Below, in pieces: positions 48,721 through 56,940 of a stretch of 64,000 bases of DNA. The DNA lies in NCBI GenBank assembly GCA_963695405.1, contig CAVOGJ010000006.1, forward strand, positions 1 to 64,000, given 5' to 3'. The DNA comes from CAVOGJ01 sp963695405 (lineage in GTDB: Bacteria; Planctomycetota; Planctomycetia; Pirellulales; Pirellulaceae). The position numbers and the translations under genes were made by a program. The first letter of the stretch is position 1, and every line of letters starts with the position of its first letter. The notes under the pieces are model-generated. The model did no database searches. It was not told the origin of the DNA and worked only from the letters and a program-made list of their open reading frames with translations.

Positions 48721-50277
48721 TCATCCGCGCGGCCATCGCCGCCGGCCAGACAAAATTGCCCACAGGCAAGCCGAGAATCCCAGGCAACCGCCAGTCGGCT
48801 CGGGTGCCGGCATGCCAGCAAAGGCCTGCGAAAACCTATGCTCGTTCCATATATTCAAGTCGGAACCGTCCACCGCGCCATCCAAATTAAAGTCTCCATC
48901 GCACCAAGATGCTGAGTTCGTGAAGCGGTGCTCGTTCCATATATTAAAGTCGGAAAGATCGACGGCTCCATCCAGATTCGCGTCACCAGCGGTATAGGGA
49001 CGATCCGGCGAAAACGTAATCGCGCCAGCCTCGGTCAGCCATGCATCGCGGTCGGCCTGGTCAAGTAGGCCGTCCTCGTTCAGGTCGAATGCTTCTTCGT
49101 ATCCGCCTCCGAGAATGGCGACGGTCAGGGCATCGAGGTCGGCGCAGTCTGTCGCATCGTCGTCGTTAAAGTCGATATCCAGGATATCGAGTCGGGCGAC
49201 GAATAGTCCATTTTGAATATCGCTTACGATGATGGTGCCGCTGTCAAAGAACGGATACACAGACCAGGCACCGCGATAGTTCAGTGCATCTCGAGAGGGA
49301 AATGTGTCCAGATAGGCGATTTCGCGGAGATCGACGCTCGCTGCGTCGCGAATATCAAATATCCGCAGCCCCGCTTCGTAGTTTGCTGCGAAGATCAAGT
49401 TGTCTTTCACGTACAAATTGTGATCAATCGAATCGGCGGTCCGCGCGATATTGCCCAGGTATTGTGGACTTGTTAGCGACGACACATCGTACACATGTGT
49501 CCATTTGCTGTCAGTTTCATCGTTTAAGAAGAAGAACTGATGATCTTCCGAAAGCCACCCTTGATGGATATACCCCACGTTATCGTAGGTGGAACTTGAC
49601 AGTTGAATCGGCGAGGCTTTGTCGCTGACGTCGTAAATACGAAAAGTCGAATTGTACGACACGAAAAGAACTTCCTTGTCGAAGTAATTCACATCGGGGC
49701 CACGATAGACAGCCGATTGGCTGTCGTGAGCATTCCTCGCTACCACACCTACCTGAACGAGGTTCTGCGGATCGGCAAGATCGAGGATCTTACCATCGGT
49801 GACGTACGCAAAACCGGTCTGTTCGTTGATCGTGATGTTATGCGCGCTGCGGACGCCGGTATAGACGGCGTCCGCATCCCAAGTGCTCGGCATGGTACGA
49901 TCTCGCAGTCGCGTGAGATCGAATATTTGGACGCCATGAGGCCCGTTGTCATCGGAGACAACGTAAGCATGGTTGTTATACACCTTGATATCACGCCAGA
50001 CAGACGAACCGGTCCGCGTGGGCAGGTTTCCCAGAAAAACGGGTTGGGACGGATCGGTCACCCGAATAAAAGAGGTGCCGTTCTGGCGACCAAAGAGCGC
50101 ATATTCGTCACCAGTAATCGGATCCGTCCAACCCCAGATGTCGTTCCCGAGGGACCCGCCGATTTCCTCCATCGGCAGGTGGGAAAGCAATTCAATATTG
50201 CGCGCTGGAAACTCCGCTCGAGCGCTTGCCGACAGGCAGGCAATTGCTATCGTGATCCCCACGATCGGCCTCATCAT
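48721..50277 (-). CDS. Secreted LVIVD-repeat protein with dockerin-like repeats and PEP-CTERM-like tail
   Basis: The 518-residue protein has a signal peptide (IVGITIAIACLSASARA). Residues about 25-370 form beta-propeller-like LVIVD repeats (VTDPSQPVFLGNLPTRTGSS, VQIFDLTRLRD, IYDVSDKASPIQLSSS), as in choice-of-anchor B proteins. Residues about 375-490 hold EF-hand-like dockerin repeats (DINFNDDDATD type, DLNEDGLLDQADRDAW, GDANLDGAVDLSDFN, GDFNLDGAVDGSDLN). The end has PEP (APEPTGG), a short hydrophobic helix and RRR, matching a PEP-CTERM sorting signal. I chose ATG 50277, with GAGG upstream, over GTG 50283. It is probably exported and sorted to the surface. Confidence 0.85.
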   Translation of the reverse strand: MMRPIVGITIAIACLSASARAEFPARNIELLSHLPMEEIGGSLGNDIWGWTDPITGDEYALFGRQNGTSFIRVTDPSQPVFLGNLPTRTGSSVWRDIKVYNNHAYVVSDDNGPHGVQIFDLTRLRDRTMPSTWDADAVYTGVRSAHNITINEQTGFAYVTDGKILDLADPQNLVQVGVVARNAHDSQSAVYRGPDVNYFDKEVLFVSYNSTFRIYDVSDKASPIQLSSSTYDNVGYIHQGWLSEDHQFFFLNDETDSKWTHVYDVSSLTSPQYLGNIARTADSIDHNLYVKDNLIFAANYEAGLRIFDIRDAASVDLREIAYLDTFPSRDALNYRGAWSVYPFFDSGTIIVSDIQNGLFVARLDILDIDFNDDDATDCADLDALTVAILGGGYEEAFDLNEDGLLDQADRDAWLTEAGAITFSPDRPYTAGDANLDGAVDLSDFNIWNEHRFTNSASWCDGDFNLDGAVDGSDLNIWNEHRFSQAFAGMPAPEPTGGCLGFSACLWAILSGRRRWPRG

Positions 50278-50587
50278 TCGCACCTCGTAAGATCAAGCTG
50301 AGCGAGCCAGAACTTGGCTACCATCCGCGCCGTTCTCCGCGTCGCTGGACCTGCCACCTCGCAATCTGCTTTGGTCGACTGAGTGAGCATAACCAAAAAA
50401 GTCGCCTGCGGCCAGGATCCTCCGCCAACGGACGTTTCCCTCTGCGGCCGATTTCATTCAAACGACACGCTGTCGTCGACTCTCTTTGTCGATGCGACCG
50501 ACGGGCACTCACAGCCAGCGGACGAAATGTCTATCATGGAAAGTCGAAATTTCTTCCTCCAGCTTGCTGCGGATATGACACGTGCGC
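50278..50587. other. Divergent intergenic region
   Basis: This 310-bp gap lies between divergent genes and should hold both promoters. No gene or repeat was recognised. Confidence 0.4.
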
Positions 50588-51496
50588 ATGACTCCACAAC
50601 TCGATGACTGGCGGTCCCTCTACCCTTTTGCTTCTCACTACCTGTCGATCGACGGGCAGCGGATGCACTATGTCGACGAGGGGGCTGGCGAGCCTCTCTT
50701 GTTCGTCCACGGCAATCCGACATGGTCGTTCCTGTGGCGCGACCAGATCCGCTCGTTTCGAGATCGGCACCGCTGCCTGGCCGTTGATCATATTGGGATG
50801 GGCTTGAGCGACAAACCGCAGGAATACGCCTATTCGCTGGAGACCCACGCCACCAATTTGGTGCGATTCATCGAGCATCACGACCTAAACAACTTGACGC
50901 TGTTGGGGCATGACTGGGGAGGCGCCATTGGTTTGCTCGCGGCCACGATGGTTCCGGGAAGATTCGGGCGATTTGTCTTGTTTAATACTGGAGCGTTTCC
51001 GCCGCCGTACGTCCCCCGTCGCATCGCGGCTTGCCGCATTCCCGTGCTAGGTGAGTTTGTCATTCGCCAGTTCAATGCATTCGCGCTTTCCGCACAAGTG
51101 ATGGCCAGTGAGGATGCGACGAAAATCAGTCAGGCTGCCCGGGATGGACTGATTGCCCCCTACGATAGCTGGCAAAATCGTATCGGCATTCAGCGGTTTG
51201 TCGCGGATATTCCGCTGAGTAAGTCCCATCCGACGTATGCAGTCCTGGAAAAACTGGAAGCAAATTTGACCGGACTGGGCCAATCCCCTTTCTTGCTCGT
51301 GTGGGGAATGCGTGACTGGTGCTTCAGGCCCGACTGCCTCGATCGCTTGCAATCACACCTCCCGACTGCCGAAGTTTACCGTGTCGAAGGGGCGGGACAC
51401 TGGGTCACCGAGGATGCGACCGACGCGGTCACTCACCGCGTGGGGGATTTTCTCGAGAGCCATCCTCTGCGGACGACGATCACGAGTCTCCTATGA
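50588..51496 (+). CDS. Haloalkane dehalogenase-like alpha/beta hydrolase
   Basis: The 302-residue protein is in the haloalkane dehalogenase / OleB branch: LLFVHGNPTWSFLWR (oxyanion, Asn and Trp halide positions), the nucleophile elbow LLGHDWGGAIG (Asp rather than Ser), and the His in GAGHWVTED. Start choice: ATG 50588, just after GTG 50582. The same branch includes OleB, a beta-lactone decarboxylase of long-chain olefin synthesis. There is no oleC or oleD nearby, so the dehalogenase-type function is open. Its stop overlaps the start of the next gene by 4 bases (ATGA), so it is coupled to the CitG-like gene. Confidence 0.85.
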   Translation: MTPQLDDWRSLYPFASHYLSIDGQRMHYVDEGAGEPLLFVHGNPTWSFLWRDQIRSFRDRHRCLAVDHIGMGLSDKPQEYAYSLETHATNLVRFIEHHDLNNLTLLGHDWGGAIGLLAATMVPGRFGRFVLFNTGAFPPPYVPRRIAACRIPVLGEFVIRQFNAFALSAQVMASEDATKISQAARDGLIAPYDSWQNRIGIQRFVADIPLSKSHPTYAVLEKLEANLTGLGQSPFLLVWGMRDWCFRPDCLDRLQSHLPTAEVYRVEGAGHWVTEDATDAVTHRVGDFLESHPLRTTITSLL

Positions 51497-52353
51497 GCCG
51501 CCTGGAAACGGGGCAATTGGTGACGCTCGCCTGCCTGCTCGAACTCGCCGCGCCGAAGCCAGGCAACGTCCATCGAGGGGCTGACTTTGAGGATATGACG
51601 TTCGGTGATCTGGTGGCCAGTGCCGTGGCAATCGCGCCGGTAATGCAGGTCGCGGGCGAGACGTCGTTGGGCGAGACCGTCTTGAACGCCGTCCAGGCCA
51701 CGCAAGCACTGGTGGACCAGAATACCAATCTCGGCATCATTCTGCTCCTCGCACCAATCGCCAAGGCGCATTCGCAAGGCGTCGACGGCGTCGAAGAACT
51801 TCGCGCTGCCACACGACAAGTCCTGCGGGCGCTGACGCCTGAGGATTGTCGCGACGTCTATCAGGCGATTCGGTCGGCGCGACCGGGTGGCTTGGGAAAC
51901 GTCGATGTCGCGGATGTTCATGGCGAAGCGCCGCGTGATTTGATCGAAGCCATGCGGTTAGCGTCCGGTCGTGACGCGATTGCTCAACAGTACGTGAGTG
52001 ATTTCGCCACCATTTTCGAACGAGTTGTACCCTGGCTCGCAGCAACCCAGCTGGCGGGCTGGTCTTTACCCCTGGGCATCGTCCATGTGCAAATGCAGTT
52101 GATGTCCGAGTTTCCCGACAGCCTCATCGCCCGCAAATGTGGTGAGGACACTGCCCGGCAAGCCGCGGTGCTGGCAGCAAGCGTCTTGGCAAACGGTGAT
52201 CCCCACAGTGAACCCTATCGGCGTTCGCTGGCGGATCTTGATTTTTGGCTGCGGAGCGACGGTCATCGGCGGAACCCCGGGACGACCGCCGACCTGATTG
52301 CCGCCGGCTTGTTCGTGGGGCTCTCGGCGGGCATGATCAAAGAACGCTGGTAA
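51493..52353 (+). CDS. CitG/MdcB-like triphosphoribosyl-dephospho-CoA synthase family protein
   Basis: The 286-residue protein matches the CitG family: LELAAPKPGNVHRGADFEDMTF (the PKPGNV signature), TNLGIILLLAPIA, RPGGLGNVDVADVHGEAPRDLIEAM, and the C-terminal RRNPGTTADLIAAGLFVGL. True CitG works with citrate or malonate lyase, but no such genes are here. In planctomycetes and methylotrophs, CitG-like genes occur among tetrahydromethanopterin cofactor genes; a role in that pathway is an inference supported by the following PTPS-like gene. ATG 51493 overlaps the upstream stop; the frame is open further upstream but that part overlaps the hydrolase gene. Confidence 0.85.
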   Translation: MSRLETGQLVTLACLLELAAPKPGNVHRGADFEDMTFGDLVASAVAIAPVMQVAGETSLGETVLNAVQATQALVDQNTNLGIILLLAPIAKAHSQGVDGVEELRAATRQVLRALTPEDCRDVYQAIRSARPGGLGNVDVADVHGEAPRDLIEAMRLASGRDAIAQQYVSDFATIFERVVPWLAATQLAGWSLPLGIVHVQMQLMSEFPDSLIARKCGEDTARQAAVLAASVLANGDPHSEPYRRSLADLDFWLRSDGHRRNPGTTADLIAAGLFVGLSAGMIKERW

Positions 52354-52426
52354 GGTCCCGCCTCGAGGGTTGCCGCCACGCGTTCCTCCGACTATTTCGA
52401 CGCGAATTGCGAGTCTCAAATCAGCC

Positions 52427-52915
52427 ATGCCAGAACGATATTCGGTTTCTCTCGCGAAGGACTACTTCGTTTTTTCCGCGGCGCACTTCATCACGTTCAA
52501 CGGCAACGTTTGTGAACGTTTGCATGGACACAATTATAAAGTCGCCGCCGACCTGGAAGCGGAACTGGACGAGAATCACTACGTGGTCGATTTCATCGCC
52601 TTGCGGGACGAACTGAAAGTGCTCGTCGATCGACTGGATCACCGCATGCTCTTGCCGCTTCAGCACCCGACAATCAACGTGGTTCCGGAAGCCGACAGCG
52701 TCGAAGTCACGTTCGAGGATCGCCGCTGGGTTTTTCCCAAAGACGACTGTGTCCTTCTCCCGCTCGCCAATACGACGACAGAACTTTTGGCGAAACACAT
52801 CGGACTGGCCCTCATCGACCGATTGGCCGCCCGTGGCGTGACTCACATAGTATCGCTGACGGTATCGGTGGACGAAAACGAAGGCCAATGGGGCCGTTGG
52901 CATTTTGCCATGTAA
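52427..52915 (+). CDS. 6-pyruvoyl-tetrahydropterin synthase / QueD-like protein
   Basis: The 162-residue protein has the PTPS fold: FSAAHFITFNG (first zinc His), VCERLHGHNYKVAADLEA (catalytic Cys and HGH zinc ligands), LDHRMLLPL (catalytic Asp-His pair), and VSVDENEGQWGRWHF, where the pterin-binding Glu sits. Family members act in folate-like, queuosine (QueD) or methanopterin pathways. The Asp/Glu-rich insert (FEDRRWVFPKDDCVLLPLAN, about 96-115) is longer than in QueD and recalls PTPS-like proteins of C1 cofactor clusters. It follows the CitG-like gene by 73 bp. Confidence 0.85.
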   Translation: MPERYSVSLAKDYFVFSAAHFITFNGNVCERLHGHNYKVAADLEAELDENHYVVDFIALRDELKVLVDRLDHRMLLPLQHPTINVVPEADSVEVTFEDRRWVFPKDDCVLLPLANTTTELLAKHIGLALIDRLAARGVTHIVSLTVSVDENEGQWGRWHFAM

Positions 52916-52937
52916 CCGGCGGCGTGCGACTGCACCG

Positions 52938-53617
52938 CCCACGACGCCCGTCGATGGCGTGGCGGAGAGCGGCGCAGGTCGTCTTTGGGGCCGTTCTGAC
53001 CCCACTGGGTGACGAAGGAAACACGGAGACACAGAGGACTCAGAGGGGACTTGCGTCATTTCAAGCCTGTCTCGGATGCAGGAAACTCCGCGTCTCTGCG
53101 TCTCTGTGTTTCGAAACCGAACGACCCACGACGCCCGTCGATGGCGTGGCGGAGAGCGGTGCAGGTCGTCTTTTGGGCGGTTCTGACCCCACTGGGTGAC
53201 GAAGGAAACACGGAGACACAGAGGACTCAGAGGGGACTTGCGTCATTTCAAGCCTGTCTCGGATGCAGGAAACTCCGCGTCTCTGCGTCTCTGTGTTTCG
53301 AAACCGAACGACCCACGACGCCCGTCGATGGCGTGGCGGAGAGCGGCGCAGGTCGTCTTTGGGGCCGTTCTGACCCCACTGGGTGACGAAGGAAACACAG
53401 AGACACAGAGGACTCAGAGGGGACTTGCGTCATTTCAAGCCTGTCTCGGATGCAGGAAACTCCGTGTCTCTGCGTCTCTGTGTTTCGAAACCGAACGACC
53501 CACGACGCCCGTCGATGGCGAGGCGGAGAGCGGTGCAGGTCGTCTTTTGGGCGGTGCGGACCCCACTGGGTGACGAAGGAAACACAGAGACACAGAGGAC
53601 TCAGAGGGGGACTTGCA
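52938..53617 (+). repeat. 187-bp tandem repeat, about 3.6 copies
   Basis: Repeat starts (ACGACGCCCG) fall at 52941, 53128, 53315 and 53502, exactly 187 bp apart. Each unit contains an inverted repeat, GAAACACGGAGACACAGAG against CTCTGCGTCTCTGTGTTTC, that could form a long hairpin in RNA. Copies differ at a few bases. Open frames run through it on both strands but read only repeat peptides (TETQRTQRGL); I do not annotate them. It fills most of the 860-bp gap between the PTPS-like and FadL-like genes. Confidence 0.97.
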
Positions 53618-53775
53618 GGAAAATCAGGCAAACTGTTACGGATGCGACGATTGTAGAGGCCAGCGAGGTCAGATTGGGGGGATGCTGCGAGTCGCGACGA
53701 TAATGCCAAAGTTGCCGGTTGACAGTGTATTCCGGCGGGCCGCTCAGCCCCTCCAAGAGATATGAGGTTCATTCA

Positions 53776-55083
53776 ATGTTACGTCGTGCGTCGCTCGTGC
53801 TCTTGAGCCTTCAGCTCCTCTGCTCCTGGTCCACGAGCGTTGTGGCCCAGTCGTTTGGACCGGATCTCCGCAACACCCTGATGCCAGCGTCCGGTGCCAT
53901 GGGGGGTGCCAGCATGGCCCGGCCCCAGGACGTGCAATCCGCCGTCAACGGCAACCCGGCGACGCTGGCCCAACTGCGGGGCACGCAATTTGGCTTCGGC
54001 AACGCCTGGGTCGAGCCCACTTTCAATTGGGATCAGTCCGGTGGCAGCCTGCCGAACATCGGCGATTTTTACGCCAAGTCCGAGGCCCAGGGGTCGTTAA
54101 TTGGAAACATCGCGGTGTCGCAGGATTATCGTGCGCTGGGTCTTCCGGTCACGGTCGGCATGGGGTTGGTGGGAACGTCGGGCGCCGGGCTCAGCCTCCG
54201 TCAGGTGCCGGAGAGTAATGGGACCTCGGCGCTGATTCAGGTCTTGGGGGCGCATGTGACGGCCGGTGTCAACGTCACAGAACGTTTGGCCGTGGGTGCC
54301 AGCATTGGCTTGGGGGCGAGCGTGTTTGATGCGCCTTTCGTGGGAATCGGCGCTGCCACGACCGACTACGGTCTGCGGGGCACCGTCGGAGTGACCTACG
54401 ATCTGCGTCCCGAGACGACCGTGGGCTTCACGTATTTCTCGAAGATGCACTTCAACTTTGACGATGCCATTCGACTCGCATTGCCCGATGGTTCGTTCAG
54501 CACGTTCCAGGACGTTAACATGGACATGCCCGGAGTCATCGGCCTGGCACTTGCCGACGAGAGTCTTTTGGGTGGCAGACTCTTGGTCGCGATGGACGTA
54601 TTGTATTTCAATTGGAACAATGCCGATCTTTTCGCACCAATATTTGACGATCAATGGGCCCTCCAGATAGGCACGCAATACAAGCTGACCGATCGCCTGC
54701 GGTTGAGGTTGGGCTATGTTTTGGCGGACCGTGCGACCCAAAAAAATGTAGCCGGTTCGGCGGGAGGCGTCATACCACCAGTTGCGAATGAAGCCATTCG
54801 TTACCTCCAAGCGCAGTTTCCCAATGTCAACCAACATCGCCTTTCAGCAGGGGTCGGAATTCGCGACATGCTGCCGGGGGTTGATCTCGACATCTTCGCT
54901 GGCGGCATGCCGCGTGCCTCGGAACGGTATGGCGACTTTACATCCGTGAATCTGGAAACTTACTACATCGGCATGGGGATCACGTGGCGCTTTGGCCGCG
55001 GTGCCTGTTGTGATCTTGGGGTGCCCGACGATTGGGGATCAGGCTGCGCCGCAGGTTGCACCACGGGAAATTGTACGCTGTAG
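53776..55083 (+). CDS. FadL/OmpP1-type outer-membrane transport protein
   Basis: The 435-residue protein starts with a signal peptide (LRRASLVLLSLQLLCSWSTSVVAQ). The opening of the mature part, GAMGGASMARPQDVQSAVNGNPATLAQLRG, is the FadL/TodX hatch pattern. Barrel strands follow (GVTYDLRPETTVGFTYFSKM, RLRLGYVLADRATQ). The end, YYIGMGITWRFGRG plus a Cys-rich tail (CCDLGVPDDWGSGCAAGCTTGNC), is unusual; barrels normally end at Phe. It would let hydrophobic compounds through the outer membrane. ATG 53776 begins the signal. Confidence 0.83.
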   Translation: MLRRASLVLLSLQLLCSWSTSVVAQSFGPDLRNTLMPASGAMGGASMARPQDVQSAVNGNPATLAQLRGTQFGFGNAWVEPTFNWDQSGGSLPNIGDFYAKSEAQGSLIGNIAVSQDYRALGLPVTVGMGLVGTSGAGLSLRQVPESNGTSALIQVLGAHVTAGVNVTERLAVGASIGLGASVFDAPFVGIGAATTDYGLRGTVGVTYDLRPETTVGFTYFSKMHFNFDDAIRLALPDGSFSTFQDVNMDMPGVIGLALADESLLGGRLLVAMDVLYFNWNNADLFAPIFDDQWALQIGTQYKLTDRLRLRLGYVLADRATQKNVAGSAGGVIPPVANEAIRYLQAQFPNVNQHRLSAGVGIRDMLPGVDLDIFAGGMPRASERYGDFTSVNLETYYIGMGITWRFGRGACCDLGVPDDWGSGCAAGCTTGNCTL

Positions 55084-55203
55084 CGCGAACCGTGTGGATG
55101 GCAGCGATCATGGCCTGCACTTGCCGGTAGTAGGCCCATCAAGATGGTGACCGAAGACGGTGCGCGATGTCGAAAACGATATCGTGATCAACCGCAAATG
55201 AAA

Positions 55204-55257
55204 ATCGACTGATGGCGCTTCGCCACCAGTCGATGGAAGAGTCATGTGATGACTCTT
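55204..55257. terminator. Two consecutive hairpins, probable bidirectional terminator
   Basis: The first hairpin (ATCGACTG...CAGTCGAT, 55204-55234) has a 13-bp stem with one mismatch. The second (AAGAGTCAT-GTG-ATGACTCTT, 55237-55257) is a perfect 9-bp stem. They lie between the convergent FadL-like gene and the HMA lipoprotein gene. A poly-U tract is absent, so Rho-independent function is a guess. Confidence 0.6.
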
Positions 55258-55264
55258 GACTTGT

Positions 55265-55645
55265 CTAAGAAGTCGGAGTTACATCGACCTGTTCAAGCAG
55301 TGACCAGCCTTTAACGTGGTCATTGGTTTTCGAGATCTCATTCAATTTTGCCGTCAGGTCGATGGCACCATGGTCGACCGTGAACGTGCATTCTCGGGTT
55401 CCAATGTCGGTTTCAAGTTCAGTAATGCCTGCGAGGTTCAGAGCGCTCCGCACGGAAGCGGCACAACCACCTCACGTCATGCCTGGCAGCTTGAGCTTAA
55501 TCTTTTGCAGTCCCGACCCGTCGATCGTCTGAAGCGTCACGGCGTTTGCGTTGGAAACGGAGTCAACCGATTCCTCTCGCGATTCGTTGCAGCCAGTCAT
55601 CATGGCCGTGGCCAGGATGGCGGTGCAGACCATACTTCGTCGCAT
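55265..55645 (-). CDS. HMA-domain lipoprotein with in-frame TGA at the metal-binding Cys: candidate selenoprotein
   Basis: From ATG 55645 (AAAGG nine bases upstream) the frame reads a lipoprotein signal (ILATAMMTGC, lipid Cys 19), a linker, then the heavy-metal-associated domain: LKLPGMT, a TGA codon at complement 55472-55474, GGCAASVRSALNLAGITELETD and on to the TAA at 55265. The family motif is GMTCxxC; the TGA falls exactly on the first Cys, and it is the only in-frame stop. If read as selenocysteine (residue 58) the protein is 126 residues with a U-G-G-C site for copper or mercury. A hairpin follows at the right distance. Alternatives are a Cys-to-stop mutation or sequencing error. Without readthrough only residues 1-57 or a GTG-started 62-residue tail would be made. 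Confidence 0.75.
55435..55468 (-). promoter_or_regulatory. Candidate bacterial SECIS element
   Basis: In RNA sense, 11 nt after the UGA comes CGCUUC-CGUGC-GGAGCG (complement 55444-55460), a 6-bp stem with one G-U pair and a 5-nt loop whose second base is G. A lower stem GGUU/AACC closes around an internal loop. UGA to apical loop is 17 nt. Bacterial SECIS hairpins have a G in the first two loop bases and about 16-37 nt spacing, so this fits. Confidence 0.55.
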
Positions 55646-55736
55646 AATGGTGCCCTTTCCGAAAGTTAAAATTTGCGAATTGTCCCACCATGGGACGATT
55701 CCACGTCCGTTTCATCATCGGGCGGTGTCATCCCAC

Positions 55737-56744
55737 CTAGCCCGATCGTTTGAATTCCTTGTGAGTGCCATCCTCGGCCTCGTCGATGGTCGCTTGCCAA
55801 CGGACTTGCCGATCTTCGTCAAGAATTTCGACGATGGCCCCTGACAGTCGGGCGCCGGTGCTGTCGGCTCGATTCCAGACATGAATTTGGCCAATGGAGT
55901 GTATGCCGCCCAGGTCGACTTGCCACCATGGATACGATTCAGCTTCCGTGTGCGTAATGGATGCGTTCGCAAAGCTGGCATCCGTATTGCCGTCGACCGC
56001 CCGTGCCGCCTCGCCCTCATAGGCCGTGCTCGACTGAGTGGCCTGGCCCTGGCGGTGAAGTTCGCTGGCATCTTCAGCAGCGTAGATCTCAACCTCTGCC
56101 AGCGAGAGGATCTTCTCTTCGCCAACCAACCGCACACGGACGTAGCGACCGATAGCGAGTGGTTCGGCTGCAGGCGGCAGCGCCTTGGCGGCGGTCATGA
56201 CCATCGCCGTCGGCAAGGCGGCTTGCAATCGAGCCAGCCCTGCATCTGTCACCTTTGTCTGCCAAAGGTAGACACGCCGCAAGTTGGGCATTTCGGACAG
56301 TATCTGTAGGCCTTCGTCGGAAACCTGCGTGCCGTATAGGTTGAGGTATTCCAGCCGGTCCAGTTGTCGCAGATGCGGCAATCCCGCATCGGTGATACCG
56401 GTATTTTCCAAGTGCAGTCGAGTCAACTCGCTCAGCCGACCGACAGTTCTCAGGGCCTCGTCGGAAATCTGAGTCCCCTGCAGGTAGAGCCACTCGACAT
56501 GAGGAACCTCTTCTAGCCCTTCGAGAGACGCATCCGTAATCTGCTCATCCGACAGAGCGAACGACACCTCATACGCGTCGACATTCTCCGCAATCGGACG
56601 CACCGTAGCGCCGGCGTCCGTTAGTTTGGCGATGGCCGCCACGGTGGGTGGCGGAGACGACTCTTCGCCCCGTGCCGGCGAGCAATAGCAGAACAAGAGC
56701 AGCAGCGGAAGCGAGGCGGAGCGGGCAACGTTGGAAGGATTCAT
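55737..56744 (-). CDS. Secreted leucine-rich-repeat and discoidin (F5/8 type C) protein
   Basis: The 335-residue protein has a signal peptide (ASLPLLLLFCYCSPARG). Residues about 55-180 form short leucine-rich repeats of the planctomycete type (VEWLYLQGTQISDEALRTVGR, LTRLHLENTGITDAGLPHL, LEYLNLYGTQVSDEGLQIL). Residues about 195-330 are an F5/8C sugar- or lipid-binding domain (YVRVRLVGEEKILSLAEVEIYA, QSSTAYEGEAARAVDGNTDASFANASITHTE, WWQVDLGGIHSIGQIHVWNR). It probably binds a surface glycan or sheath. It lies 91 bp upstream of the HMA lipoprotein gene on the same strand and may be co-transcribed. Confidence 0.85.
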   Translation of the reverse strand: MNPSNVARSASLPLLLLFCYCSPARGEESSPPPTVAAIAKLTDAGATVRPIAENVDAYEVSFALSDEQITDASLEGLEEVPHVEWLYLQGTQISDEALRTVGRLSELTRLHLENTGITDAGLPHLRQLDRLEYLNLYGTQVSDEGLQILSEMPNLRRVYLWQTKVTDAGLARLQAALPTAMVMTAAKALPPAAEPLAIGRYVRVRLVGEEKILSLAEVEIYAAEDASELHRQGQATQSSTAYEGEAARAVDGNTDASFANASITHTEAESYPWWQVDLGGIHSIGQIHVWNRADSTGARLSGAIVEILDEDRQVRWQATIDEAEDGTHKEFKRSG

Positions 56745-56940
56745 GGCACGATTCGAGATTCGCTGGATGCCGCCAAAAGGGGTAAAGGTGATTCATTATG
56801 CCCGATCCGTCCCCTCGATGCCACGTACATTCGATGGTTTCGACCGCGCCAAAACCGGTCGCTTTTGCCGAGCCAGTTGAGGGGATGGCGAGACGGAGAA
56901 CCCCTACTCGCTCGATGTCTGAATTGGTACCATCCGACGC

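Noticed and set aside
53009..53573. Open frames of about 125 residues inside the 187-bp repeat
   Set aside because: They only translate the repeat, exist on both strands and match no family.
55204..55257. The double hairpin after the HMA gene as a 3' SECIS
   Set aside because: Bacterial SECIS elements lie next to the UGA in the coding region, so these are better read as terminators.
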